Of a stretch of DNA of 64,000 nucleotides, positions 1 through 10,500 are shown in pieces. Position 1 is the stretch's first letter, and each line of letters opens with the position of its first letter. The DNA comes from an uncultured Methanolobus sp. Its GTDB lineage: Archaea > Halobacteriota > Methanosarcinia > Methanosarcinales > Methanosarcinaceae. The stretch covers positions 2,914,001 to 2,978,000 of the forward strand of contig NZ_OY762426.1 of assembly GCF_963665675.1 (NCBI RefSeq), in the 5' to 3' direction. The translations under genes and the position numbers were made by a program. The notes below the pieces were generated by a model that was not told where the DNA came from, did not search any database, and saw nothing but the letters and a program-made list of their open reading frames with translations.

Positions 1-234
1 AGCCATCGTTCTCTTAAGTTGGTATTTGTCTATTCCCAACCTTGTACATTACATCTGATTCAAATTATGCTTTTTTCAATAAATTAGGGAGATATAGTTA
101 ATTTGTAAAAACGGATCTCTTAGAAAATCATCTGATCCTCAATTAAATTGCAATTTATTAAAAAGTATCATTCAGCAATTTAATGAGGTTACAAACTAGC
201 AGGCATCAGTAAGAAGCTCATAACCTGGATCAGT

Positions 235-1068
235 TTATGTGATATTGAAGAGCTTCCCCTTGGTCCAGAGGTCGTCGAATTTAGCTTTGAAACGCTTTGT
301 ATATGCTTCATCATGAATTTGTGTCATACCGAGACTCATACTCGTATTGACCTGATCTTCAATATCAAGAAAGAGAGTCTTTGAATCGAAGATTACAAAA
401 TCATGCTTTGTTTCCAGAATTCTTATTTCCATGAAATCCTGTAAATTATTTTTGACTGATTCATCTTCTATTGAAGTAACAAGTTCTTTTATTGATGGCA
501 ACAGTTGAGAATGGGAATCCAGAATTTTAACATGAATGCCACGCTGTGCCAAATATAAATAAGCCTTGCTGAATACTGACATTGAATCATCATATTGTGC
601 TGATACTCCTGGTTTATACTTACTGGGAGTAACAACACATATTTCATGATCAATATCCTCAAAAAATGAATTAACTGTCTCTTTTAGTTCATCATCATGG
701 AACTTATCAGGCCAGAATACTGTTTCAACATGCTTTGGAGAATCATCATTGGAAACTTGCCGTTCAATTTCAGCAAACGCTTCCCTGAGTAGTTTGAGCT
801 CATTGAGTGCTTTTTCTTCTCTTCTTTTATACATAACTTCAAAAGCAATTTTCGTATCAACAGTCCTGTATTTTCGTGGTCTTGAAGGTTTTATCTCCAC
901 AATGCCATACTTGTTCAGATTCGTCAAAACCTCATAGATCTTTCCAATGGGAACTCGTGATAACTGTGATAATTTACTTGCTTCCAGCTCTCCTTTTTTC
1001 AAAAGCGTCCAGTAAACGGTTCTTTCATATTTGTTTAAACCGATATTTGCAAGTACCTTTTCATCCAT
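235..1068 (-). CDS. TrmB-family transcriptional regulator
   Basis: A 277-residue protein with a TrmB-type winged helix at its N-terminus (about residues 5-75: GLNKYERTVYWTLLKKGELE, then a recognition helix near SRVPIGKIYEVLTNL). A Lys/Glu-rich coiled-coil linker follows (about 76-110), then a C-terminal domain of the kind that binds effectors in this family. TrmB proteins are archaeal repressors or activators that often sense sugars or other metabolites. No ligand can be read here. It stands alone, and the divergent neighbour is a methyltransferase that could be its target. The start is the first ATG. The family call is good; the target is unknown. Confidence 0.8.
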   Translation of the reverse strand: MDEKVLANIGLNKYERTVYWTLLKKGELEASKLSQLSRVPIGKIYEVLTNLNKYGIVEIKPSRPRKYRTVDTKIAFEVMYKRREEKALNELKLLREAFAEIERQVSNDDSPKHVETVFWPDKFHDDELKETVNSFFEDIDHEICVVTPSKYKPGVSAQYDDSMSVFSKAYLYLAQRGIHVKILDSHSQLLPSIKELVTSIEDESVKNNLQDFMEIRILETKHDFVIFDSKTLFLDIEDQVNTSMSLGMTQIHDEAYTKRFKAKFDDLWTKGKLFNIT

Positions 1069-1243
1069 CTTTTCACTACTTTTTAGTTTATCGTAAAGTA
1101 AAACTGTTATCTATTCTGCGTGGTATTAAGAATCACTGCTTGAACATATAAATTTGTAAGTATCAATGCAATTATCAAAAAATCATATTGAATTTATTGC
1201 ATATTTATATCAAGTAAAATAAATGATGAATATAGGTGCAAAA

Positions 1244-1990
1244 ATGGAATCTGCAATTTTTGAGATATTTGATGGCCTACCCAGACAGGGTCCAGGTAGT
1301 AACGAATGTAGTGAAAAAGCATTCAATATGCTTTCTTCCCTTCCTGCAGGCATTAAGATCCTTGATATTGGATGCGGTGTAGGTATGCAGACAATACACC
1401 TTGCTAGTATCTGCAAGGACTGTCATATCACTGCAACTGACATTTATCAGCCTTTTCTGGATAAACTGATGGAAAATGCAGCTAAAAAAGGCCTTGATGA
1501 CAGGATAAGCACAGTTTGTGCTTCCATGGATGACCTGCCTTTTGAAGCAGGGGAATTCGACGTGATCTGGGCAGAAGGCTCAATCTTTATCCTTGGTTTT
1601 GAAAAGGGGATCAGCTACTGGAAACAGTTCCTTAAAAGTGGCGGCTATATGGCAGTGACAGAGAACACATGGTTCACAGACGAACCTTCTCCGGAAGTTG
1701 TTGAATTCTGGCAGGAAATATATCCTGGTATAATGAACATACCTGACACTGAAAAAGTTATCACAGCAGTAGGATATGATATCATTGATCACTTTAAACT
1801 GCCAGTTTCTGTCTGGTACGAGTTTTATGACAATCTGGAAAAAAGAGTTGATGAAATCAGCGATAAGTACAAAGGAAACACTGAGGCAGAAATGATACTA
1901 GAGTTTAACAGAAGGGAGATAAAACTTTACAGAGAACTCCCGGATGAATATGGTTATGCATTCTACATTTTTCAGAAGAACAAACTCTAA
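1244..1990 (+). CDS. Class I SAM-dependent methyltransferase
   Basis: About 248 residues with the Rossmann-fold SAM-binding signature (ILDIGCGVGMQTIHLA about residues 40-55), an acidic residue after strand 2 (TATDIYQP) and the post-motif IWAEGSIF. This is a small-molecule type methyltransferase (UbiE/COQ5-like superfamily); the substrate cannot be told. I chose ATG 1244 because AGGTG lies 5 bases upstream. ATG 1223 would add seven residues and lacks a ribosome binding site, although a TATA-like TTTATAT at about 1203-1210 would allow a near-leaderless transcript from it. It is divergent from the TrmB gene. Confidence 0.8.
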   Translation: MESAIFEIFDGLPRQGPGSNECSEKAFNMLSSLPAGIKILDIGCGVGMQTIHLASICKDCHITATDIYQPFLDKLMENAAKKGLDDRISTVCASMDDLPFEAGEFDVIWAEGSIFILGFEKGISYWKQFLKSGGYMAVTENTWFTDEPSPEVVEFWQEIYPGIMNIPDTEKVITAVGYDIIDHFKLPVSVWYEFYDNLEKRVDEISDKYKGNTEAEMILEFNRREIKLYRELPDEYGYAFYIFQKNKL

Positions 1991-2169
1991 TAGCGTATAT
2001 GTGGAGTGACTTGCTCATAAAAAGCAGGTCATATCCGAATACAAATCATTTTTGAAATAAACACATTTTCGTTTTAAACTGTCTCCCAAATATCCAATCT
2101 TTCCCTGACATGGGCACTCAAGCTGAACTATTAATTCAGCATTCACTACAAACACACAGAATATATCTT

Positions 2170-2727
2170 TCACTCCCTCCAATGCTCCGGCTTATTCAAA
2201 GCATCCGCACAAACAACTCTTCCCTTAATTCCATCAACAGATCCTGAGCTTAAAGGATATATCATCCATGCACCTGCATGCTCTTCGGGAATTGGATAAG
2301 GCGCTGCAAAACCCATACATCCGGCATTCTGCTTAAATCCATATTTTGGATAATAACTTTCATGACCGAGAACAAATATCATTTCAGCACCAATTTCTTT
2401 CAATTTCTTTACACCTTCATTAATTAACGTCCCACCTATTCCTTGTTTTTGATGTTGTGGTTTTATTGCAAGAGGTGCAAGAAGGTATATTAACGGAGAT
2501 GTTTTTCCATTTAAAGTTGCTTTTGTGAATAAAATATGTCCAACTGCTTCATTGTTCTTGAAAGCCAACAACGATAAAACTGGTGCTGCGCTTTTGTCTT
2601 CAAGAAGTTCAGATACTAAGATTGCCTCCTTCTCATAACCGAATGCTTCTTTTTCTACGCGCATTACATCATCAAAATCCGATTCTTTTGCTTCCCTAAT
2701 ATGGATATCTTCTTTCATTTTTATCAT
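2170..2727 (-). CDS. GNAT-family N-acetyltransferase (YhbS-like)
   Basis: A 185-residue protein with the GNAT fold. The acetyl-CoA pyrophosphate-binding loop is at LAIKPQHQKQGIGGTLINEG (Q-x-x-G-x-G type), followed by FVLGHESYYPKYGFKQN, the usual Y-x-x-x-GF motif. The overall pattern (R-E-A-x-x-x-D at the N-terminus, VGHILFT) matches the YhbS group of predicted N-acetyltransferases. The acceptor is not known. It is a single gene on the minus strand; the start could also be ATG 2718. Confidence 0.8.
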   Translation of the reverse strand: MIKMKEDIHIREAKESDFDDVMRVEKEAFGYEKEAILVSELLEDKSAAPVLSLLAFKNNEAVGHILFTKATLNGKTSPLIYLLAPLAIKPQHQKQGIGGTLINEGVKKLKEIGAEMIFVLGHESYYPKYGFKQNAGCMGFAAPYPIPEEHAGAWMIYPLSSGSVDGIKGRVVCADALNKPEHWRE

Positions 2728-2860
2728 TAGAAATTAATGCATGATTCATTTAAAGGCTTTCCAACCTTTCTCCAACATGAGTATTCATAATAAATCTTTA
2801 ATCAGCTTCAGTATCCTGTTCCAAATAAAAAATAGCACTTCGATGCATAATTTTACTTTT

Positions 2861-3100
2861 TCAAACCCCAAAATTCCCAACTATTTTTCTATACGCTTCC
2901 TTCGATTGTTGAACCTTGTTAAGATTATGAGCACTTCCAACAGTTGCAGGTGCTCTACCTTGTATGAAATCAGCCAAACCCTCAGTCACTCCTTCTTTAA
3001 TCATCAAGTTAAGATGCCACTTGCGAATGGTCTTTGCACATATACGGTTATACCTGATTATTTTAGCGTAGTAATCATATCCATTGACTATCGATGCTTT
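2861..3100 (-). pseudogene. C-terminal remnant of an archaeal tyrosine integrase
   Basis: An open stretch of 79 codons, closed by TGA (complement of 2861-2863) and preceded in frame by a stop at 3101-3103, so no N-terminus exists. It reads as the end of an archaeal tyrosine recombinase: AKTIRKWHLNLMIKEGV holds the Arg/His region, and DFIQGRAPATVGSAHNL the region of the catalytic tyrosine. Where family members have AHY, this copy reads AHN, so the nucleophile seems lost. It lies about 230 bp from a tRNA 3' half, the usual target of such enzymes. This is a relic of an integrated element, not a working gene. The assignment rests on motif reading only. Confidence 0.6.
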
Positions 3101-3330
3101 TCAGTGTAGTAATGAAAGAAGCAGGGAAGTATATCTGAAAGGTATTCTTTTAATCTCTCTTTGTAGTCTTAGAAACGTCTTTAGCATTCAACCAATCCTT
3201 GAAAGATTCATGATGGTGGGTCCATAGATCGTTCAATAAAACAGCTTGCAAAGTCTCCGTGTCATACGGTGGCTCTTGGCCTTGATATTCGGGAGTACGT
3301 CCCCAGGAAACGCCATCCTGCAACCCCTTT

Positions 3331-3372
3331 ATCCGACAGGAGTCATGAGTTCGAATCTCATCGGGCCCACCA
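3331..3372 (+). other. tRNA 3'-half sequence, probable attachment site
   Basis: The bases form a perfect T arm (ATGAG, loop TTCGAAT, CTCAT at 3345-3361) followed by the acceptor strand GGGCCCA and an encoded CCA. A weak 5' partner GGGTCC exists at about 3206, but there is no proper D arm or anticodon arm between them and the spacing is too long. I therefore read this as the 3' end of a tRNA gene left by integration, not a complete tRNA. The nearby integrase stub supports this. Confidence 0.55.
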
Positions 3373-3726
3373 CTAATCTTCTTTTCTACTGATCTTGATT
3401 CTAAGTTCCTAGAGGTTTCCTTTTAGTCAATATCACACGTGGTTATCTGAGGCGGTAGTTATAGGACACATACAGAAGTCAGCAAATGTCCATTTTACAT
3501 TTGATATTTGTTTCAATCATGATTCTTTGAATAAAACGAAGTCTGACAGTTTTCAATCCCTGACAAAGAGAATGTATTCTCTTTTAACCCAAAACTTTTA
3601 TTTTTTGTCGAATACAACATTACTGAGAACGCTTTTATTACTTTTGAATGTCAACGTGGAGATGTGCATCCTAGCATGGAAACCGTGTTACTTAGCAACC
3701 CTTTGGCATTCTCCTGATCAATAATC
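3373..3726. other. Intergenic region, no gene supported
   Basis: About 350 bases with no convincing reading frame, structured RNA or repeat. It lies inside the decayed element between the tRNA fragment and the 66-codon remnant. Confidence 0.5.
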
Positions 3727-3957
3727 CTACAGGAAATCCCCAATTTCCCATACATGGAAGCCTTCTTTTTCAAGTGATCCACGACCTTCTATTTTTCGGG
3801 CAGCTATCCCTAGCCTGATGTCCATCCCGGAAATTTCTTCAATTAGTTTGATCAATTCTGTCTTCTTAACCTTTCTTTTGCCGGTTATTATCAGAAAGGA
3901 TGGTTGGCTTTTGTCGAGGAGGGACATGGGGAAGAGTTCCTTCTCCCGATTGTAGAA
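3727..3957 (-). pseudogene. Short open frame, likely gene fragment
   Basis: The frame is open for 76 codons after an in-frame stop; the only ATG gives 66 residues. It has a plausible protein composition (FLIITGKRKVKKTELIKLIEE, then KIEGRGSLEKEGFHVWEIGDFL) but no family I recognise. In-frame sequence continues upstream of the ATG (NREKELFP), so it may be the 3' part of a longer, decayed gene. No function is proposed. Confidence 0.35.
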
Positions 3958-4065
3958 TTACATAATGGTTCTTTTTGTAACATTATATTAATCGTTGCAC
4001 TTAATGCCAAAAAAGGAATTTGATGTGGCAAAGGAGTTAATCAAAAATAAAATCTCAAATGAAAT

Positions 4066-4659
4066 TTAGGTTTCTGCTTCCCATATTGTCCAAAGGAGGT
4101 CATTCATACCAGATATAAAAACATTAAAGCTTTGAGAGTTATTTTTTTCTAAATTAAGATGCTGGGATATTTTTCGCGCGCCATCTATTTTTCTATACCC
4201 CGTATGAATTCGGCTAAGCTCTTCAGAAGGTTTCAAAATATTATCTGGATTTTTAAACTTATGGCAGTAGCTTTTAGGTATTGATACTTGCAGCCCTTTT
4301 GTAACTGCATCCAAATCTCCTAAAAACCAAGATTCAAGTTCTCTACAGACAATTCTAACAAGTGTATCAGGTCTTCCTGCATCAGCACTTAGCTTTACAA
4401 GATTTTCTTTGACCTTAATGCAATCACAATTATCCTGATCTCTTAAGACAATAAACTTGTATTTCATTCCCTCATAGTCTTTCCAGGCACGAAGTTTTCG
4501 AGGTATGGACCTCTCCAAATCTTGTTTTCCTTCATGTGGTATGATTATGAAAGTAACTTCACCAGATTCAAGTTTTTCGGAAGGGATTAGCTTTGGAACA
4601 ATTATATTAAGGCATTGTTCCATAGATGATTCTTCCGTCATGAAAACTAACTGCATCAT
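4066..4659 (-). CDS. DUF4276 family protein, partner of the adjacent AAA ATPase
   Basis: A 197-residue protein matching DUF4276 by its plan: a beta-strand/acidic start (VFMTEESSMEQCLN), a central IVLRDQDNCDCIKVK and VRIVCRELESWFLGDL. The spaced Glu and Asp-x-Asp resemble a Toprim-like metal site. Its ATG overlaps the ATPase stop (ATGA), so the two are translated together. ATPase/DUF4276 pairs recur as accessory cassettes and look like the ATPase plus Toprim-nuclease design of OLD- and PARIS-type antiviral systems. That role is an inference here. Confidence 0.7.
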   Translation of the reverse strand: MMQLVFMTEESSMEQCLNIIVPKLIPSEKLESGEVTFIIIPHEGKQDLERSIPRKLRAWKDYEGMKYKFIVLRDQDNCDCIKVKENLVKLSADAGRPDTLVRIVCRELESWFLGDLDAVTKGLQVSIPKSYCHKFKNPDNILKPSEELSRIHTGYRKIDGARKISQHLNLEKNNSQSFNVFISGMNDLLWTIWEAET

Positions 4660-5834
4660 CGCAGATTTGCTCCATTAAACAGTTTTTGTTTCCACAAATA
4701 ACCGGGTTTATCACCTTCCCTGACAAGCGCCTCTAGTTCAGGGTGATCATTTCCATGATGTACTCTCGAAAAGCCATCATTTTTTTCCAGCCAGAATAAT
4801 TCATCAAGGTTTATACCATTTAAAAAATCAGGAGAATGTGTAGATACGAAGATTTGCCCGCCTCTTTCACCATAGCTGCGGAATTCCTCTGCCAATTCAA
4901 TCATCAATTCTGGATAAAGTTGATTTTCAGGCTCTTCAACACAAAGTAGATTATGAGGTTTCGGATCATATAGCAAAATTAAATATGCAAACATTTTGAT
5001 TGTTCCATCGGAAACATAACGGGCAACAAAGGGGTCTTTAAATGACCCATCTTGGAACCTTAGAACGATTCGACCGTCTTCAGTGAGCTTTGGATCAACA
5101 ACTTCAATTCCTGGCACTCGAGAAGCCATCATTTCAATAATTTTGCTAAATAACTCTGGATGATGTTCGTAAATAAATTTTGTTACCAACGCAAGATTAT
5201 CGCCTTCTTCTGACAAATGTTCAGCATATCCATCATCCTGTACTTTTCTCGCTGCATTAATATGAAAATCAGATACATGCCAGTTTTCTATCATTTTTCT
5301 AAAGGCACTAGCTGTTTTAAAGCGCTGAAATTGACCAATTCCTTTTATTGCAAGAATATCAGAAGATTCTAATTCTTGATCTTCTCTTTGCATCTGAACA
5401 GTTGTTTTACTTGTGTAGTCTTCTTCATTCGTAATGGCTTTTCCTTTGCCTTTACTGAAATCAAGGAAGTGCCAAGGAGAACCTTTACTTCCTCTTCTAA
5501 ATTTCAAAATTTCACGATCGATAATAGGAATTGAGTCTTCGACACTTATTGATAAAAAGTAAGTTGCTAATCTGCCAGATGGTTCTCTAAATTTGATTTC
5601 AAATTCAATTGGACCATCTGAGCCTCTACTCACCACTTCCTTGAATCCACCTCTTCGATTCAAAGCAACGCTTACATTATGAATCAAGGAATCTTTAAGA
5701 AACCCAAAGATATCAAAAAAAGTAGTCTTACCACTTCCATTTGCCCCAACAAGAACACACATGTTTCCAATATCTTCGAAGTGAGCATCTTTAAAAACTT
5801 TATAGTTTTTTATGTGCATTTGTTCAATTTTCAT
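4656..5834 (-). CDS. RecF/OLD-like AAA family ATPase (AAA_21)
   Basis: About 392 residues from the ATG at 5834. The Walker A motif is GANGSGKTT (residues 30-38). The ABC-like signature region is YVSDGTIKMFAYLILL, Walker B is LLCVEEPENQLYPEL, and the switch is FVSTHSPDF. This is the SMC/RecF-type ATPase design without long coiled coils, as found in OLD-like proteins. In-frame GTG codons upstream (5855, 5852) add only VVIKLDT; ATG 5834 gives the family-typical MKIEQMHIKNYK start. It forms an operon with the DUF4276 gene. A sensor/motor role in defence is inferred from the pairing and from the integrase/tRNA debris beside it. Confidence 0.75.
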   Translation of the reverse strand: MKIEQMHIKNYKVFKDAHFEDIGNMCVLVGANGSGKTTFFDIFGFLKDSLIHNVSVALNRRGGFKEVVSRGSDGPIEFEIKFREPSGRLATYFLSISVEDSIPIIDREILKFRRGSKGSPWHFLDFSKGKGKAITNEEDYTSKTTVQMQREDQELESSDILAIKGIGQFQRFKTASAFRKMIENWHVSDFHINAARKVQDDGYAEHLSEEGDNLALVTKFIYEHHPELFSKIIEMMASRVPGIEVVDPKLTEDGRIVLRFQDGSFKDPFVARYVSDGTIKMFAYLILLYDPKPHNLLCVEEPENQLYPELMIELAEEFRSYGERGGQIFVSTHSPDFLNGINLDELFWLEKNDGFSRVHHGNDHPELEALVREGDKPGYLWKQKLFNGANLR

Positions 5835-6038
5835 TGTGTCCAGCTTAATCACCACGTAAGTATTGTGAATTTGAGATGAAGCATATCAAATAAATAGAGA
5901 ATAACACATTGAACATTATTATATTTGATACTATTTGTATCCTCAAGTATTTTCATGTTGCTAATACTGAAGTAACCACAATTCAAAGAGAAAATCAAAA
6001 AAACAAATTCAAAGTCGTATGCCATCAGGCACACGACA

Positions 6039-7220
6039 TTACTTCTCAATAACCTTCCTATACATCCTTGCCTGGAAGCCATGATACTTTGCAAACCCTT
6101 CAGCATCCTTCTGGTCAATGGTAGCACTGTCAAAGGACACAAGATCTTCTGAGTAGAGTGCATACGGGGATGTACGTGCAAGAATGATAACACTGCCCTT
6201 GTGCAGTTTCACGGTCACAGTACCACTAACACGCTGCTGTGTCTTGTTAATGAAAGCATTAAGGTCTGCGTAGAGTGGCTCATCCACAAGACCATAGTAG
6301 GCAAGTTCTGACCACTGCTCGTCCACATTCTTCTTGAACTTCAGCTCAGCTCTTGTGAGCACAAGCTTCTCAAGGTCCTTGTGGGCTGTGAGTAGTACAG
6401 TGGCTGCAGGGTGCTCGTAGTTCTCACGTGCTTTAAGTCCGAGAACACGATCCTCTATCATGTCAGTTCTGCCGACACCATGGGAACCTGCTATCTCATT
6501 GAGCTTGATGATAAGGTCAACACCGTTCATATCCTCACCGTCAAGTGAAACTGGAACACCGTTCTCAAAGCCGATCACAAGTGTCTGGCCTTCAGGAGCT
6601 GCTTCAGGGGAAACTGTCCACTGGTAGATCTCCTCTGGTGGGATAAATCCAGGGTCTTCAAGCTTGCCACCTTCGATACTGCGGCTCCATATGTTTTCGT
6701 CAACACTCCATGGTTTTGCTGTTGTGACACCTACTGGTATGCCGTGTTTCTTAGCATACTCTATTTCCCAGTCGCGGGTGAGGTTCATGTCTCTCATTGG
6801 TGCAATGACATCCATGTCGGTAAGGCGGAAAACTGCCTCGAAACGGAGCTGATCGTTGCCCTTTCCGGTACAACCATGTGCAAGTGCAACAGCACCTTCC
6901 TGCTCTGCGATCTCAACTACCTTCTTAGCGATAAGTGGACGTGCGATGGATGTACCCATTACGTATCCTTCATAGTCGCCATTGGCTTTGATAAGAGGGA
7001 AGATGTAATCGTTAACGAACTCTTCACGTACATCAAGTGTGAAGTGCTTGTCACTGATCTTCTGTGCCTTTTCTGTAGCCTGTTTGACATCATCCTCAGG
7101 CTGTCCCACATCTACGGCAACTGTGATAACCTCATCGTAGCCGTATTCCTCTTTGATAAGCGGGATGCACACTGAAGTGTCAAGTCCGCCTGAATAAGCA
7201 AGTACTACTTTCTTTGTCAT
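6039..7220 (-). CDS. argG: Argininosuccinate synthase
   Basis: A 393-residue cytosolic enzyme joining citrulline and aspartate with ATP to give argininosuccinate, the penultimate step of arginine synthesis. The ATP-binding P-loop AYSGGLDTS sits at residues 9-17, with [14 protein letters not shown] and [15 protein letters not shown] as family signatures. The length is normal. AGGTCAG lies just ahead of the start. It is 55 bp downstream of carB on the same strand, so carbamoyl phosphate and arginine synthesis may be co-transcribed. Confidence 0.97.
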   Translation of the reverse strand: MTKKVVLAYSGGLDTSVCIPLIKEEYGYDEVITVAVDVGQPEDDVKQATEKAQKISDKHFTLDVREEFVNDYIFPLIKANGDYEGYVMGTSIARPLIAKKVVEIAEQEGAVALAHGCTGKGNDQLRFEAVFRLTDMDVIAPMRDMNLTRDWEIEYAKKHGIPVGVTTAKPWSVDENIWSRSIEGGKLEDPGFIPPEEIYQWTVSPEAAPEGQTLVIGFENGVPVSLDGEDMNGVDLIIKLNEIAGSHGVGRTDMIEDRVLGLKARENYEHPAATVLLTAHKDLEKLVLTRAELKFKKNVDEQWSELAYYGLVDEPLYADLNAFINKTQQRVSGTVTVKLHKGSVIILARTSPYALYSEDLVSFDSATIDQKDAEGFAKYHGFQARMYRKVIEK

Positions 7221-7275
7221 AATTATCTGACCTTTGTAATCCTAAAAATAATAAGAGACCCGGGAATCTAAAAAC

Positions 7276-10200
7276 TCAGGCCATCTCCCTGTGATATTCA
7301 TTTATTGATTTTACTTCGCCTTCACCCTGCTTCATGGAAACAATTGCGTTAGATGCTGCAATTGCTGCCTGGATCGTGGTGATATAAGGCACCTTAAAGT
7401 CAACTGCTGCACGGCGAATCCTTGAACCATCCTCACGTGAGAGTTTATCCTCCGGAGTGTTGATGACAAGGTCAACTTCGTATCTGCGCATCATGTCAAT
7501 GACATTCGGGCTGCCATCATGTACTTTCTTGACGATTCCCATTTCAATTCCATGTTCAGAAAGGAAATCAGCCGTACCTTTTGTACCAAGAAGTTCGATG
7601 CCTGCACTCACAAGTTTTTGTGCCACATCAAGAAGTTCATCCCTGTCCTCATCTTTTACTGAAACAAAGACCTTTCCCGTAAGTGGCAGAAGGTTGTCAG
7701 CACTGAGCTGTGCCTTGAAGAATGCCCTTCCGTAATCGGAATCCACACCCATTACTTCTCCGGTACTCTTCATCTCAGGACCAAGAAGCGGGTCTGCTCC
7801 AGGAAGCTTGTCAAATGGCAGAAGAACTTCCTTAACTGAAACATGCTTGACCTTTGGTTCATCACATGTTGAGTATCCCTGCTCTTCAAGAGTTTCTCCC
7901 ATTATCACACGGGCTGCAATCTTTGCCAGTGGCAGCCCGACAGCCTTGGATACAAATGGAATTGTTCTGCTTGAACGTGGATTTGCTTCAAGGACATATA
8001 TCTTGTCCCCTCTCTTTGCCATCTGGATATTTACAAGACCTTTTACATTAAGTGCAAGAGCTATCTTGCGGGTATAATCACGTACGGTTTCAAGTACTTC
8101 CTCTGAAAGTGACTGTGGAGGGATAACACATGCAGAGTCACCTGAGTGAACACCTGCTTCCTCGATGTGTTCCATGATAGCTCCAATGAGCACATCCTTT
8201 CCATCACATACTGCATCAACATCGATCTCAACTGCTCCCTCAAGGAAGTCATCAATAAGGATCGGATGTTCAGGTGAAACCTTTACAGCCTCACGCATAT
8301 ATCTCTCAAGATCGGTCTGGTCGTAAACAATTTCCATTGCACGTCCGCCAAGAACGTATGAAGGACGTACAAGTACCGGATAACCAATTCTTGTAGCAAT
8401 CTCAATTGCCTGATCCTGTGAGGTTGCATAACCTGCATCCGGCTGGTTGATTCCCAATTTGCTCATCCTGAGGTTGAACTTCTCACGGTCCTCCGCAACA
8501 TCAATATCTTCCGGTGATGTTCCAAGGATCACAGTCTTAAGGTCAGTGCGCCTCTTGAGTTCCCTTTCAAGTGGAAGTGCAAGGTTAACTGAGGTCTGTC
8601 CTCCGAACTGCACAAGCACAGCATCAGGGTCCTCCTTCTCTATGACATTCATCACGTCTTCTAGTGTGAGTGGCTCAAAGAAGAGCTTGTCTGATGTATC
8701 GTAGTCAGTGGATACAGTCTCAGGGTTGTTGTTAATAATGTGAGCCTCTATTCCTGCCTCACGGATAGCAGCCACTGCATGTACGGTACAGTAGTCAAAC
8801 TCAATTCCCTGCCCGATACGTATAGGGCCGGAACCAAGGATTACTATCTTCTTGCGGTCAGAAGGATCAGCTTCACACATCTGCTCGTAACATGAGTAAT
8901 AATAAGGAGTTTCCGCAGCAAACTCTGCTGCACAGGTATCCACCATCTTATATGTGGAAGTAATTCCTGCAGCACGCCTCTGGTCATTGACTTCCTCACG
9001 GGTCTTACCTGTGAGTTCTGCAATGCGTGCATCAGTAAATCCGGTCTGTTTTGCTTCACGCAGCAGGTCACCGGATATTGCTCCTGAGAATCCTTCTTCC
9101 CTGACCATATCTTCCATGTCAATGATATTCTTGAGCTTCTTAATGAAGAAGATATCAATACCGGTCAGCTCTGAAACATCCTCAATTGAAAATCCGTTGC
9201 ATAATGCATGGTACATTACAAAGAGACGCTCACTTGTAGGAGTTTTAAGCAGCATCTTAACTTCGTTCTCAGACCATTCTTCTGTACCAAAGTCCATATT
9301 GATGTCAAGGGAACGCACTGCTTTTAGAAGAGATTCCTCGATTGTACGACCAATTGCCATTACCTCTCCGGTACTCTTCATGGCTGTTGTCAGTGTCTTG
9401 TCTGCATTGACAAACTTGTCAAATGGCCATCTTGGGATCTTGGTAACAATGTAATCAATGGTAGGCTCAAATGATGCAGGCGTCTTCTTTGTGACATCGT
9501 TAAGGATCTCATCAAGTGCCATTCCGATTGCGATCTTTGCTGTAACCTTGGCGATCGGATAACCAGTTGCCTTTGATGCAAGGGCTGATGACCGTGAAAC
9601 ACGTGGGTTTACTTCAACAATACGGTAGTCGCCGTCCTTTGCAGCGAACTGGATGTTACATCCACCTTCGATACCGAAAGTCCTGATAATCTTGATAGCA
9701 GCGGTCCTGAGCATCTGGTGCTCTTCATCATTGAGGGTCTGTGATGGTGTAACTACAATGGACTCACCTGTGTGAACACCCATTGGGTCCAGGTTTTCCA
9801 TGTTACAGATTACAATACAGGTGTCATTTGCATCACGCATTACCTCATACTCGAATTCCTTCCAGCCCAGTACGCTTTCCTCAATAAGTACCTGGTTGAT
9901 ACGGCTTCGGCGAAGTCCCCTTTCTGTGATCTCAAGGAGCTCTTCTTTTGTATGTGCAATTCCGCCACCAGCACCACCAAGGGTGTATGCCGGGCGGATG
10001 ATAAGTGGTAAACCTAGCTCGTCAATAAGCTCTTCTGCTTCCTTGAGTGTTGAAATTGCCTTGCTGCGTGGGACTTTTTCACCAATGCTCTCCATGGTCT
10101 GCTTGAACAGTTCACGGTCTTCGGTGTTCTTGATTGCTTCAAGATTTGTTCCAAGGAGTTTGACATTATATTTCTCAAGGATTCCTGCTTCGGCAAGTTC

Positions 10201-10500
10201 ACTGGTAATGTTAAGACCTGTCTGACCTCCAATACCTGCAATGAGGCCGTCCGGTCTTTCCTTGGCAATGATCCTCTCCACAGCTTTCACTTCAAGAGGC
10301 TCGATGTAAACAGCATCTGCCATTTCAGGGTCGGTCATGATAGTTGCAGGGTTTGAGTTCACAAGTACAACTTCCAGACCCTCTTCCTTAAGGGACTTGC
10401 ATGCCTGGCTTCCTGAGAAGTCGAACTCTGCTGCCTGTCCGATCATAATTGGTCCTGAACCGATCAGGAGTATTTTCTTAATGTCGTCACGTTTTGGCAT
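7276..10500 (-). CDS. carB: Carbamoyl-phosphate synthase large subunit
   Basis: A 1074-residue enzyme making carbamoyl phosphate from ammonia, bicarbonate and two ATP, for pyrimidines and arginine. It has the normal internal duplication: two ATP-grasp halves ([17 protein letters not shown] near residue 13 and [16 protein letters not shown] near 555) and a C-terminal allosteric domain ([19 protein letters not shown]). Its ATG shares one base with the carA stop (TAATG), so translation is coupled to the glutaminase subunit. Full length, no anomalies. Confidence 0.97.
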   Translation of the reverse strand: MPKRDDIKKILLIGSGPIMIGQAAEFDFSGSQACKSLKEEGLEVVLVNSNPATIMTDPEMADAVYIEPLEVKAVERIIAKERPDGLIAGIGGQTGLNITSELAEAGILEKYNVKLLGTNLEAIKNTEDRELFKQTMESIGEKVPRSKAISTLKEAEELIDELGLPLIIRPAYTLGGAGGGIAHTKEELLEITERGLRRSRINQVLIEESVLGWKEFEYEVMRDANDTCIVICNMENLDPMGVHTGESIVVTPSQTLNDEEHQMLRTAAIKIIRTFGIEGGCNIQFAAKDGDYRIVEVNPRVSRSSALASKATGYPIAKVTAKIAIGMALDEILNDVTKKTPASFEPTIDYIVTKIPRWPFDKFVNADKTLTTAMKSTGEVMAIGRTIEESLLKAVRSLDINMDFGTEEWSENEVKMLLKTPTSERLFVMYHALCNGFSIEDVSELTGIDIFFIKKLKNIIDMEDMVREEGFSGAISGDLLREAKQTGFTDARIAELTGKTREEVNDQRRAAGITSTYKMVDTCAAEFAAETPYYYSCYEQMCEADPSDRKKIVILGSGPIRIGQGIEFDYCTVHAVAAIREAGIEAHIINNNPETVSTDYDTSDKLFFEPLTLEDVMNVIEKEDPDAVLVQFGGQTSVNLALPLERELKRRTDLKTVILGTSPEDIDVAEDREKFNLRMSKLGINQPDAGYATSQDQAIEIATRIGYPVLVRPSYVLGGRAMEIVYDQTDLERYMREAVKVSPEHPILIDDFLEGAVEIDVDAVCDGKDVLIGAIMEHIEEAGVHSGDSACVIPPQSLSEEVLETVRDYTRKIALALNVKGLVNIQMAKRGDKIYVLEANPRSSRTIPFVSKAVGLPLAKIAARVIMGETLEEQGYSTCDEPKVKHVSVKEVLLPFDKLPGADPLLGPEMKSTGEVMGVDSDYGRAFFKAQLSADNLLPLTGKVFVSVKDEDRDELLDVAQKLVSAGIELLGTKGTADFLSEHGIEMGIVKKVHDGSPNVIDMMRRYEVDLVINTPEDKLSREDGSRIRRAAVDFKVPYITTIQAAIAASNAIVSMKQGEGEVKSINEYHREMA

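Noticed and set aside
2741..3109. Plus-strand open frame of 122 codons
   Set aside because: The opposite strand encodes the integrase C-terminus there, and the plus frame has a non-protein-like composition.
3206..3372. A complete tRNA gene with a long intron
   Set aside because: The 3' half is canonical and a GGGTCC lies upstream, but no D arm with the conserved GG and no proper anticodon arm can be drawn. A fragment is the better reading.
3527..3724. Plus-strand open frame of 65 codons
   Set aside because: No ribosome site, no recognisable domain, and it lies in decayed element DNA.
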